A DNA stretch of 64,000 nucleotides from DATBFX01 sp036558305. GTDB lineage: Bacteria; Chloroflexota; Chloroflexia; Thermomicrobiales; UBA6265. The stretch is taken from NCBI GenBank assembly GCA_036558305.1, contig DATBFX010000227.1, positions 1-64,000 on the forward strand, read 5' to 3'. The notes below the pieces were generated by a model. The model had not been told where the DNA came from. It saw nothing but the letters and a program-made list of their open reading frames with translations, and did not search any database. Position numbers and translations under genes: made by a program. Positions 41,919 through 50,109 of the stretch are shown here, piece by piece (positions within the stretch are counted from its first letter, which is position 1; the number at the start of each line of letters is the position of its first letter).

Positions 41919-42443
41919 ATGGTCCCAACAGCGACGACGCGGATGCTTGCACTCCTCGTCGCCGGCGCCATCCTGGTCGCCCTTTGGCCGGGTGCGACGA
42001 TCGCCGTCGCCGGACAGAAGCCGTTCCCCGTCCCGCATCGGGTCGACCCGCTCGGCCCGGATCCCAACGAGGACCTGGTCCGGCGATGGATCGAGGTCTG
42101 GAATACCGGCGACCTGGACGCGGTCGACGACCTGCTCGCGCCCGATTTCGTCCGCCACGCCCCCGATTCGCCGGAGGTGCGCGGTCCCGCGGCCGAGCGG
42201 CAACTGATCGCGACCTACCTGGCCGCGTTCTCCGACCTTCGCTTCACGATCGAGGCGCTGGTCACCGAAGGCGATACGGTCGCCGTGCGCCTCTCGGCGG
42301 TCGGTACCCAGCGTGGCGACCTGTTCGGTCTCCCGCTCGCGGGCGGCAACGTGCACATCGAGATCACCGAGACCGACCGGATCGCCGGCGACAAGATCGC
42401 CGAACAATGGGTCGTGATCGACGCGCCCGACGTGATGGCCTGA
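41919..42443 (+). CDS. Secreted SnoaL-like / ester-cyclase-like protein
   Basis: A 174-residue protein: signal peptide (TRMLALLVAGAILVALWPGATIAVA), then an NTF2-like alpha+beta barrel typical of the SnoaL family: EDLVRRWIEVWNTGDLDAVDDLLAPDFVRH, RFTIEALVTEGDTVAVRL, and a C-terminal strand pair. Such proteins are polyketide cyclases or small-molecule isomerases. ATG 41919 has GAGGAGG 5 bases upstream, so it is preferred to the earlier ATG at 41895. Confidence 0.82.
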   Translation: MVPTATTRMLALLVAGAILVALWPGATIAVAGQKPFPVPHRVDPLGPDPNEDLVRRWIEVWNTGDLDAVDDLLAPDFVRHAPDSPEVRGPAAERQLIATYLAAFSDLRFTIEALVTEGDTVAVRLSAVGTQRGDLFGLPLAGGNVHIEITETDRIAGDKIAEQWVVIDAPDVMA

Positions 42444-42464
42444 TCGGCGCCAGGAGGGAGCACG

Positions 42465-42677
42465 GTGCCGGAACCGGACCCAAATGTGGCCCCGCCACCA
42501 CGCCGCCCGCGTCGAATCCGGTCGGCGTTGCGGGCTTTGGCGGCAGCCCTCGCCCGCGCCAACGGCCCGTCCCTGTTGTACCGGCCCGGCATGCGGCCGC
42601 GGTTCCCGGTTCTCGTCTCGCCCGAAGACGGCGCGCCGCCGAGACCGGAGACCGCCGAGGCGGTCGATACCCGATAA
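42465..42677 (+). CDS. Small Arg/Pro-rich protein, 70 aa
   Basis: GTG 42465 follows AGGAGG by 7 bases, and it lies 21 bases after the SnoaL-like gene, so it is probably translated in the same transcript. The protein is basic (RRPRRIRSALRALAAALARA) with no signal, disordered or a short amphipathic helix. No family recognised. Confidence 0.5.
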   Translation: MPEPDPNVAPPPRRPRRIRSALRALAAALARANGPSLLYRPGMRPRFPVLVSPEDGAPPRPETAEAVDTR

Positions 42678-43098
42678 CCTCGGCCGATGCTCGCTTTACA
42701 ATGCAAGACATCGAGCACGCAAGAAACGGTGGCACGGGCGGCGGGCGGCCGCCGGCCGGCGCGGGTGATTTCCAGGGGGGATTCCCGAGCGATGCAATCG
42801 CTGCGGCCAGTCCGGCTGTCACGATGGGAGCCCGGGCCGTGGCGGTTGCCCGATGCGGAACGAGGCCGGGCAAACCGGTCAACCGGACCGTCGTCGCACG
42901 GCCCTTCCGGGGATCGGCCGTCGTCGACCCGAGGACGCGCCCGGCGACGGCGCATCCTCGGGCAAGAGCCGCAACGGAAGCACGATGCGGGTATCATGTG
43001 ATGGACGGTGACCCGAACGACCGGCGCCATCGCGTTCGTCGACGGCCGTCGGCTCCTTCGTCTCATCCCCATCGGTCTCCGATCGCGAACCGCACGCC
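42678..43098. other. 421-base region without a supported gene
   Basis: Short open frames occur but lack ribosome sites. TTTACAAT near 42695 and TATCAT at 42992-42997 resemble -10 boxes, the latter upstream of the gene at 43099, but neither has a good -35. No repeat or hairpin stands out. Confidence 0.4.
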
Positions 43099-43803
43099 AT
43101 GACCGACGACCTCTCCCTCAAAATCGCCGCCTTCGTCATCCAGGCGCTCGACCTCGGCGACGAGCCGACCGCACTCGCCCCGGAAGTCGTCGCGCTCAAA
43201 CGCGACCTCAACGCCGGTATCTCCTCGCTCGAACTCGATTCCTCGATCGGCCCCGCCGCCTTCCTCGTCTACCACTACCTGCTCGACGTCCTTGACGCCG
43301 AAGGACGCTCCGGTCGCGATCTGTTCGACGCCGATCTGGCGACGCTCGAGCGCGCGGCCACCCACGATTCGCCCGGTCCCCGGATTCTCGCCCACGCGAC
43401 CGCCGGCGACGAGGCCTACGTCCTCGCCACCACCCCGGCCACCCACCGCGCCCTCACCGGCGCCCCGCCCCTCGCCGACCTCGAAGCCACCGCGGCCGAT
43501 CTCCTCCCCGGTGCCGAGACGGCCGAAACCCGCCGCACCGCCGCCGCCGACCTCCTCCGCCTCCTCCGCGAAGCCGACGGCCTGGCTGCGGCCTGGCTGC
43601 GCGCGATCCAGGCCGAAGGCCGCCTCGCCGCCGGCGACACCGGTGCCGCCGATCTCCTCGCCTTCAACGAAGACGAAACCGCCCTCGCCCTCTTCCTCCT
43701 CGACGATCGCAGCATCGGCAATCTCCTGCGCGCCCTGAACCTCCTCATCTCCTCTGCTCGCCAGCAGGCGACCGACGCCCTCGGCGGCGACCAATCGCGC
43801 TAG
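43099..43803 (+). CDS. Hypothetical protein, 234 aa, Ala/Leu/Asp-rich
   Basis: Codon use and the third-position GC bias match neighbouring real genes. Cytoplasmic and almost entirely helical by pattern (ATAADLLPGAETAETRRTA, AADLLRLLREADGLAAAWL). The N-terminal part is MTDDLSLKIAAFVIQALDLG. No conserved catalytic motif seen and no family recognised. ATG 43099. Confidence 0.6.
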   Translation: MTDDLSLKIAAFVIQALDLGDEPTALAPEVVALKRDLNAGISSLELDSSIGPAAFLVYHYLLDVLDAEGRSGRDLFDADLATLERAATHDSPGPRILAHATAGDEAYVLATTPATHRALTGAPPLADLEATAADLLPGAETAETRRTAAADLLRLLREADGLAAAWLRAIQAEGRLAAGDTGAADLLAFNEDETALALFLLDDRSIGNLLRALNLLISSARQQATDALGGDQSR

Positions 43804-43839
43804 GACGGCGACTTCCCTACGCCTGCGGTTCCGCTTCGG

Positions 43840-43845
43840 TATAAT
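43840..43845 (+). promoter_or_regulatory. -10 box TATAAT
   Basis: A perfect TATAAT upstream of the secreted metalloprotein gene, overlapping the ATG at 43844. It argues that this ATG is not the start. No matching -35 is seen 16-18 bases upstream. Confidence 0.45.
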
Positions 43846-43891
43846 GGGCCGGTTTCCTTTGAACCGTTGGCCCCAAATGACGGAGCGATGG

Positions 43892-45001
43892 ATGGATACA
43901 CCTCGTCCGAAGCGTGGTCAGCGCCTCGTCGCGTGCCTCGTGGCGACCCTCGTGCTGTGCACGCTGATCGCGCGTCCGGCCGGGGCAGTCCGCCCCGTTT
44001 CGCGCGCCAAGCTGACCTTCCGAACCGAAGCCGGGATCGCGACCGAGGACAGGGACGACATCAAGGAGGGACTTCGACTCGCACAGGACTTCTTTGACGA
44101 TTCCTTCGGGATCGATGTGGCCCAACCCGTGATCGTCGTGATCCAGCGAGGGGCCAGCGCACCGGCAAGCGCCTACGCGAACGAGCACACGCTGACGTTT
44201 TCAACTGAGCACAGCGTCTGGCGGGATTCGTCGGCCTTGCACCGAACGAAGATCGCCATCCACGAGTATTTTCACGTCCTCCAGAGCGAACTGGACGGTG
44301 GTCGTCAACCTGGTCCGAGGTGGCTCCTCGAAGGGTCCGCCGAGTATGTGGCCTGGCAAGCGGTTGTCGCTCAGGGACTCGTGGACGAGTCGGCGGTGCG
44401 TGACAGGTGGGTCGGTGGCGCCCTCCACGGCCCGACGGCGGACGTACCGCTCGACCAACTGGCGTTCGACGTTGATCCGAGCGTCGCGTGCTGCTTGTAC
44501 GAGGTCGCGCCGCTCGCGGTCGGTGAATTGGTGGCCTCCGTGGGCATCAAGGCTCTGCGCGCCTACTACACGGCCATCGGCACGGGAACACCGTGGGCGG
44601 ATGCATTTGCCAAGGCATTCGGCCAAACCCCGGAAGAGTTCTACGACGTCTTTGCCGGGGTGCGTGCCGGTCTGGTCTGGTCGGGATCGGATCAGAGCCG
44701 TATTCGTTATCCGGCATCGTTCGCGGACGGCACGAGCTTCCTCACCCTCGACGTCTATCCCGACCGGGTGGCCCGCGGGGATCAGGGGCTGATCGCGGGC
44801 ACCGCGACGCCCGGGATTCGATGCACGCTCACCTTGGCGTCGTCCGGGGGTAAGCGCCTGCTGACGCGGGCGACTCATGCCCTGCCGGATGGGACGGTCT
44901 TCTGGTTGTGGTCGGTGCTCAATGCGTTCGGCCAGGGCCCGGCGACCGCAGAGGCTGACTGCGGCGCCGATCCGGTGACCATATCGATCGAGATTCGCTA
45001 G
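43892..45001 (+). CDS. Secreted gluzincin-type metallopeptidase-like protein (paralog of 28475-29587)
   Basis: A 369-residue exported protein, matching the 370 residues of its paralog. ATG 43892 has GGAG 6 bases upstream and gives a good signal peptide (LVACLVATLVLCTLIARPAGA). HEYFHVLQSEL at 124-134 and WLLEGSAEYVAW near 145-155 are the zinc and Glu motifs. The C-terminal domain again ends in a beta-sandwich. The two copies share the order HEYxHV...LEGxAEY but their intervening sequences differ widely, so the duplication is old. Confidence 0.8.
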   Translation: MDTPRPKRGQRLVACLVATLVLCTLIARPAGAVRPVSRAKLTFRTEAGIATEDRDDIKEGLRLAQDFFDDSFGIDVAQPVIVVIQRGASAPASAYANEHTLTFSTEHSVWRDSSALHRTKIAIHEYFHVLQSELDGGRQPGPRWLLEGSAEYVAWQAVVAQGLVDESAVRDRWVGGALHGPTADVPLDQLAFDVDPSVACCLYEVAPLAVGELVASVGIKALRAYYTAIGTGTPWADAFAKAFGQTPEEFYDVFAGVRAGLVWSGSDQSRIRYPASFADGTSFLTLDVYPDRVARGDQGLIAGTATPGIRCTLTLASSGGKRLLTRATHALPDGTVFWLWSVLNAFGQGPATAEADCGADPVTISIEIR

Positions 45002-45927
45002 GTTTGAGCGATTGCGCGTTCGACTGGTCTTGCGCTCCGCCGGGCTGGTTCCGATTCGCTCCTACCGGGTGCGCGCGTCGCCAACATCTCCCGCAAAAAC
45101 GCGAGCCCGGCGGTCGCGAGTTCGTCCTGCGTCGGGGCGAGGCGTCGCCAGATCGCGGCCGCCGTCGCGATCGTCGTGTTCTCGGCCGTAAAGGACTCGA
45201 TCACCAGCGCGCCGCCGTACCCGATCTCCGTCAACGCCGCGAAGTTCTCCTCCCAATTCGTGTGGTCCGCGCCCGGCGCTCCCCGATCGCTGCCGCAGGC
45301 GTGGACATGGACCAACCTTGCCCCCACCGCGCGGATCGCCGCGGCCGGCGATTTCTCCTCGATGTTCATGTGGAAGGTATCGAGCAGCACGCCGCAGGCC
45401 GGCGAATCGATCCCCTCCAGGAGCTCCAGCGCCTGTTCGGCCGTGTTGACCACGCTCGTCTCGAACCGGTTGATCGGCTCGATCGCCAGCGCCACACCCC
45501 GCTCCCCCGCGTAGTTCGCGACCGGCCGCAACCCCTCGACGATCCGGCCGACGACCGTCCGCCGCTCTCCCGGTTCCATCGCCCAGGTTTTGCCGGTCGG
45601 CGCGTACATCGGCCCGCCAACGACATTCGCGCCGACGGTCGCGGCGACGTCGACGCAGGTGCACAGGTAGTCCCGCGTCGCCGCGACCGTCGCCCGGTCC
45701 TCGACCGTGAAGTCGCGACCGGGAGCCATGACACAGCAGACCGAGACCCGCAATTCCAACTCGCGCAGCAGAGCCGCCGTCCGCGCCGGTTCCCAATCGG
45801 TCGGTTGCTCGATCGGAATCTCGATCTGGTCGAAGCCCCACGCCTTGATCTTCGGCGCCAGCCCCGCCAGGCGTTCGTCCGTCGCCGGCGAGACCCAGAT
45901 CCAGGTGTTGGCACCGATCGCGTTCAT
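44998..45927 (-). CDS. Sugar phosphate isomerase/epimerase-like TIM-barrel protein
   Basis: Xylose-isomerase-like fold, 309 residues, from ATG 45927. The metal ligands of D-tagatose/D-psicose 3-epimerase-type enzymes are visible: IEPINRFETSVVNT (Glu), LLDTFHMNIEEKSP (Asp, His), HVHACGSDRGAPGADHTNW (His) and LVIESFT (Glu). Cytoplasmic ketose epimerase or inosose isomerase. The stop overlaps the end of the convergent metallopeptidase gene by 4 bases. Confidence 0.87.
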   Translation of the reverse strand: MNAIGANTWIWVSPATDERLAGLAPKIKAWGFDQIEIPIEQPTDWEPARTAALLRELELRVSVCCVMAPGRDFTVEDRATVAATRDYLCTCVDVAATVGANVVGGPMYAPTGKTWAMEPGERRTVVGRIVEGLRPVANYAGERGVALAIEPINRFETSVVNTAEQALELLEGIDSPACGVLLDTFHMNIEEKSPAAAIRAVGARLVHVHACGSDRGAPGADHTNWEENFAALTEIGYGGALVIESFTAENTTIATAAAIWRRLAPTQDELATAGLAFLREMLATRAPGRSESEPARRSARPVERAIAQT

Positions 45928-45982
45928 GCCCCTCGCTCCCACCCCTGACCGAAACGCCGCCCAAGGCGCGTCTCCTGGCCGA

Positions 45983-46510
45983 TCAGCCATTGGCGTCCAC
46001 GACCGCGATCTTACCCTCCTGGGATATGTCGCCAAGGTACCGCCGCCGCCACTCCCCCGCCTGCTCCTCCGCTACCCGCACGAACGTCCCCGTCGCCTCC
46101 GCCAGCACCACCCCGTCGCTTTCCCGCCGCAGTTCCCCGGCCAGTTCGAGGAGGCGCCCCCGGTCCGCCACGATCCGCCCGCTCGCCCGCGTCGCCACCC
46201 CGATCTCGACCGGCCGGCGGAAACGGACCGCGATCCGGCCGGTCACCGCCCAGATCCGCTGCCGGTAGGCGGTCCAGGCCATCACCTCGTCCAGCACCGT
46301 CGTCACGATCCCACCGTGCGCGATCCCATCGTATCCCTCGTGCTGCCGCACCGGCGTCCACTGCGCCCAGAGACCCGACCCGTCCGCGCTCTCGTAAAAC
46401 GACAGCTTCAATCCCCACGGGTTTAACCGCCCGCAGCCGAAACAGTAGTGGTCGTCACGCACCTTCAGCCGCGCGCCGACGGTCTCAACCTGCGGCTCGA
46501 CGTCGTCCAT
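45983..46510 (-). CDS. PaaI-type hotdog thioesterase
   Basis: A 175-residue hotdog-fold protein. CFGCGRLNPWGLKLSFYE near the N-terminus is the hallmark of this PaaI/YiiD branch, and HGGIVTTVLDEVMAWTAY is the hotdog helix with the catalytic Asp/Glu. It should hydrolyse acyl-CoA or acyl-ACP thioesters. ATG 46510 with GGAG just before it. The upstream open frame is antisense to the small membrane protein and not coding. 55 bases upstream of the sugar isomerase. Confidence 0.85.
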   Translation of the reverse strand: MDDVEPQVETVGARLKVRDDHYCFGCGRLNPWGLKLSFYESADGSGLWAQWTPVRQHEGYDGIAHGGIVTTVLDEVMAWTAYRQRIWAVTGRIAVRFRRPVEIGVATRASGRIVADRGRLLELAGELRRESDGVVLAEATGTFVRVAEEQAGEWRRRYLGDISQEGKIAVVDANG

Positions 46511-46597
46511 CGCTCCTCGCTCCTCACCGGCCCCCGCACCCTCCAACATCCGCCGCACGCCTTGGCCGCTCGGATCAAGCGATACACCCGCGACGCG

Positions 46598-46626
46598 TTG
46601 CGGTATTGGATTATGCTGGTTACAAC
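46598..46626 (+). promoter_or_regulatory. Promoter candidate for the small Cys-rich membrane protein
   Basis: TTGCGG at 46598-46603 and TACAAC at 46621-46626, 17 bases apart, 31 bases before the ATG at 46658. Each matches consensus at four of six positions. Confidence 0.35.
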
Positions 46627-46657
46627 GCCCCCGCAGCCGACACGCGAGGGGGGAGGC

Positions 46658-46858
46658 ATGCAGCGGCGTCAGCAGGCGGAACTCATCTGGTTTACCGACC
46701 GTCGTGGCCGGACGCGCGTCCGCTTCACGACCACGAAACCGCGGCGCGGCTGCGGGTGCGGCTGCCTGCCGGGCTGCGGGATCGTTTTGCTCCTGCTCGG
46801 CGCGGCAATCCTGCTCCCGCGTCGTCTTCGCCGGCTTCGTTCGTCTCGTCGATCTTGA
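46658..46858 (+). CDS. Small membrane protein with GCGCGCLPGCG motif, 66 aa
   Basis: ATG 46658 follows GGAGG closely. The N-terminal half is basic and hydrophilic, the central RRGCGCGCLPGCGIVLLLLG joins a Cys/Gly-rich patch to a single membrane helix (IVLLLLGAAILLP), and a short Arg-rich tail follows. Four cysteines immediately before the helix may bind metal or be modified. No known family; similar tiny proteins are easily missed by gene finders. Confidence 0.6.
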   Translation: MQRRQQAELIWFTDRRGRTRVRFTTTKPRRGCGCGCLPGCGIVLLLLGAAILLPRRLRRLRSSRRS

Positions 46859-46870
46859 ATAAGGACACAT

Positions 46871-47878
46871 TCAATCCGTCAGCAAGGCGAGTTGGGCCGC
46901 GCTTTGCTCCTGTCGCGGCGTCGCCGCGGCCCGATCCCGAAACCAGACCAGCAGATCGCGCTCATCCGGTAGGGCCGGCAGCGCGATCCCGCCCTCGGCG
47001 ATCAGGACGCGGTTGCCGTCGGGTGCGGTTTCGCCGTCGCGGACGAACAGCGGAACCCAGCCTTGTCTGAGATTCTCGATCGCGCCGTGCCAGGTGCCGC
47101 CGGTTTTGTGCGAGCTGGCGATCACGACCGCGACGTCGGCCAGGCAATAGATCAGCTTGTTCCGTGCCATCGCGTTGCCGACCTGGAACCCGGCGCCGGG
47201 GTGGAACGGCGAGACCAAGGTCAGCCGACCGTCCGCCACGAAACGCCGGTTCTCCGCCCCCCGCGCCAACCGATCCAGGCTGTCGGCGAGCACGGCGACA
47301 CCCTCTCCCTCGGCAGCGAGCGCCCCGCCGATCGCCAGTCGATCGACGCCGCGCGCCCCGCCGGAGACGACGAGCACCCCCGCGCCCGCACACCGCCGCC
47401 CCACCTCTTCCGCGAACTCCGCCCCCACCGCGTCCACGTCGCGCGAACCGACGACGGCGGCTCCTTCCCGGTCCAGCAGGCTCGCCGCCCCGGCCCCGAA
47501 GAGCACCGGCGGCGCCTGGCTCCCCAGCCGCGCCTTCCACTTCGGTGGAAATCCCTCGTCCATCCGCGTCGTCGCCCATATCCCGCGGTTCGCCAGCCGT
47601 TCCACCTCCAGCGAGACGAGTCCGGCCCGGTCCAATAGCCGTGCGAAGCGCACGGCCATCGATCCGTCGAGATCCAGCGTGGCGCGGAGCTCCTCCTCCG
47701 TCCGGCCCAGCAGTCCGCGCGGCCGTTCCCATGGGGATGCCGCCAGACGCACGGCAAGACCGTTCCACTCCGTGGTGGTCAGCGGCTTGATCGGTTCACC
47801 CCCGTTCGCGGCGGCGACGAGACGCGAGCAGAGCGTCACCATCGCCAGACCGTCGTCGGAAAGGGCCGCTGGGTTCAT
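46871..47878 (-). CDS. DprA/Smf-like Rossmann-fold protein, partner of RecQ-PRTase
   Basis: 335 residues. DprA-type Rossmann core: AAVVGSRDVDAVGAEFAEEV, VLVVSGGARGVDRLAIGGA, and SPFHPGAGFQVGNAMARNK, with LIYCLADVAVVIASSHKTGG. In DprA this fold binds ssDNA and loads RecA. The start ATG 47878 overlaps the stop of the RecQ gene (ATGA, 4 bases), so the two are translationally coupled and probably act together. The N-terminal ~120 residues are helical and differ from canonical DprA. This coupling resembles ShosA with its PRTase partner. Confidence 0.85.
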   Translation of the reverse strand: MNPAALSDDGLAMVTLCSRLVAAANGGEPIKPLTTTEWNGLAVRLAASPWERPRGLLGRTEEELRATLDLDGSMAVRFARLLDRAGLVSLEVERLANRGIWATTRMDEGFPPKWKARLGSQAPPVLFGAGAASLLDREGAAVVGSRDVDAVGAEFAEEVGRRCAGAGVLVVSGGARGVDRLAIGGALAAEGEGVAVLADSLDRLARGAENRRFVADGRLTLVSPFHPGAGFQVGNAMARNKLIYCLADVAVVIASSHKTGGTWHGAIENLRQGWVPLFVRDGETAPDGNRVLIAEGGIALPALPDERDLLVWFRDRAAATPRQEQSAAQLALLTD

Positions 47879-49980
47879 GGGGTGTCTCCGATGCCCGTCA
47901 TCGTCGCCAGGGCGAAGGGGATGACCGGACCGCTGCCGGCCCGGCGCAGCCAGGCGCCGCAGGTGGTGAACGTCCACCGCGAGTCGACGATGTCGTCGAC
48001 GAGGAGGACCGGCCCCGGCAAGACCAATCTCGCCTCGGCCCGGAACGCCGAGGCGATGTTGGCAACCTGCTGGGCGCTATTCTGCATCGTTTTCTGTTCC
48101 GGAGTCTCGCGGACCTTGACCAGTGCCGGGCGAAACGGCAGTTCAAGCGCCCCGGCCAGGCGCGCCGCGAAGTCGGGCACCAACCCCGGATGCCGCAAGG
48201 AAGGAACCGCCGTCACCCACCCCGGCGCCGGCGCGGGTTGCCATCGCCGCCGGATGAGGTCGACGGCGGCGTCGACGAGCTCGTCGGCGAACCGCCCGTC
48301 CCGATATTTGCCCATCGTCACCAACCGGCCCCAGCCGGCGTCGCCGTAGACGCAGAGCGCCAACCCGGGTTCGTTGCGGATCGCTTCCTCCAGCTTCGCT
48401 TTCCGGTCGGGGAAGACGCCCGTGGGCAACATCACGCGCGGTTCGATGCGCCGTGCGTCCCGTTTCAGAAACCGCACGGCTTCGGCGACGAGCGCGGGAT
48501 CGACGCCGGTCGGTACGAGTGTCCCGCAACAGACGGCACACCGACCGCACGGCCGCGCCGTCGGATCGTCCAACTCGCGCCCGACGAACTCCATCAGGCA
48601 CGTCTCCGCATCGACGAACGCCTGCATCCGGGCCAACTCGTGGTACCGGAGCGCCGTGACCCGGCGGGACCGCTCCTCGTCCGGCGACCAGGGTTTGACC
48701 GTTCTGCCGTAGCGCCGGTGCTCGTGGACGACCGCGCCCTCGACCTCCAGGAACTTCAAGCACCGCTCGATCTTCCCGTGCGAGAGATTGACCCTGGTCT
48801 GGAGTTCCCGCGCGGTCAGCCCGTCCGTCTCGGCCCCCTCGATCGCCGCCAGCACCGCACGAAGGTCGGCCGCGCCGGGAAACGCCGACGTGATGAAATA
48901 CTCCTGGACGTCGTCGTCCTCCCGACCATTTAGCAGAATGGCGAATGCGTCGCTGCCGGCGCGACCGGCCCGCCCGATCTGCTGGTAATACGCCACGACC
49001 GAACCGGGACGCTGGTAGTGGACGACGAACCCGAGATCGGGTTTGTCGAAACCCATCCCGAGCGCCACCGTCGCCACCAGGGCCTTGGTCTGGTTGGCGA
49101 TCAACCTCGCTTCGAGCTCCACCCGGCGGTCGGGCGGCAGATCGGCGTGGTAGGCCGCCGCATCGATCCCGCGTCGGCCCAACCAGGCCGCGACGCGGTC
49201 GCAGTCGCCCACCGTCAGGCAATAGACGATGCCGGAACCGGGTATGATCGGCAGCGTCTGCGCCAACCACGCCAGCCGCTCCGCCTGGTCGTCGAGGCGG
49301 ATCGTTTGCAGGCGCAGCGTCGGTCGCGCCAGCGGTCCGCGCAGCGTCAACAGATCGGGGCCGAGTTGCGTCGCGACGTCGGCGACCACCCGATCGTTCG
49401 CCGTCGCCGTGGTCGCCAGCACGGGGACCGAGGGCGGCAGCAACCGCACGATCTGGACGATCCGGCGGTAGTCCGGGCGGAAGTCGTGTCCCCAATCGGA
49501 GATGCAATGCGCCTCGTCGACGACGAAGAGCCCGATCCCACGTCGCAGCAACGGCAACGTCTGCGTCCGGAACCGCTCGTTGCCCAACCGCTCCGGCGAG
49601 ATCATCAGGGCATCGCAGCGGTCGGCCGCGAGGTCGCGCGCGATCTCGTCCCACTCCTCGTCGTTGGCGCTGTTGATCGTCCGCGCCCGAATCCCGAGCC
49701 GGTCGGCCATCGCGATCTGGTTGCGCATCAACGACAACAACGGACTGATCAGCACGGTCGGACCCGTTCCGCGATCCCGCAAGAGACGCGTCGCCAGGAA
49801 GTAGACGAGACTCTTCCCCCAACCGGTCCGCTGCACGACGAGCACGCGCGCCCGCGCCGCGACGAGCGCATGGATGGCCTCCATCTGCCCATCGCGGAAC
49901 GTCGCGTCCGGACCCAACATCCGGGCCAACAACACCCGCGCCTGGTGTTCGACCTCGTCGCGACCGGTGGTCTGCGTCAC
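47875..49980 (-). CDS. RecQ-family DNA helicase fused to a C-terminal phosphoribosyltransferase domain
   Basis: A 701-residue fusion. Helicase motifs: QRTGWGKSLVYF (Walker A, 50-61), ATCISDW-type VVDEAHCISDWGHDFRPDYRR (DEAH 155-158), TATANDRV, and QQIGRAGRAGSD (motif VI). The RecQ zinc site is C461 with C478, C481 and C484. Residues ~585-701 form a PRTase domain with the PRPP loop VLLVDDIVDSRWT. GTG 49980 has GGAGGAG about 6 bases upstream. Fourth-position overlap with the DprA-like gene downstream. Normal RecQ proteins lack the PRTase; the HRDC domain is absent. Confidence 0.9.
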   Translation of the reverse strand: MTQTTGRDEVEHQARVLLARMLGPDATFRDGQMEAIHALVAARARVLVVQRTGWGKSLVYFLATRLLRDRGTGPTVLISPLLSLMRNQIAMADRLGIRARTINSANDEEWDEIARDLAADRCDALMISPERLGNERFRTQTLPLLRRGIGLFVVDEAHCISDWGHDFRPDYRRIVQIVRLLPPSVPVLATTATANDRVVADVATQLGPDLLTLRGPLARPTLRLQTIRLDDQAERLAWLAQTLPIIPGSGIVYCLTVGDCDRVAAWLGRRGIDAAAYHADLPPDRRVELEARLIANQTKALVATVALGMGFDKPDLGFVVHYQRPGSVVAYYQQIGRAGRAGSDAFAILLNGREDDDVQEYFITSAFPGAADLRAVLAAIEGAETDGLTARELQTRVNLSHGKIERCLKFLEVEGAVVHEHRRYGRTVKPWSPDEERSRRVTALRYHELARMQAFVDAETCLMEFVGRELDDPTARPCGRCAVCCGTLVPTGVDPALVAEAVRFLKRDARRIEPRVMLPTGVFPDRKAKLEEAIRNEPGLALCVYGDAGWGRLVTMGKYRDGRFADELVDAAVDLIRRRWQPAPAPGWVTAVPSLRHPGLVPDFAARLAGALELPFRPALVKVRETPEQKTMQNSAQQVANIASAFRAEARLVLPGPVLLVDDIVDSRWTFTTCGAWLRRAGSGPVIPFALATMTGIGDTP

Positions 49981-50109
49981 ACCGCACTCCTCCGAACGGC
50001 TCGCACGCGCGTCGCCCCGCCCGCCCTTGCCGCGGCCGTGGCATCGGCCTAAGCTTGCGTCGGCGGACGATTATGTCCACCATTTTGGAACATTTCGGAG
50101 CAGCCTATC

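Noticed and set aside
42687..43001. A 104-residue open frame
   Set aside because: No ribosome site, no conserved features and codon use unlike the neighbours.
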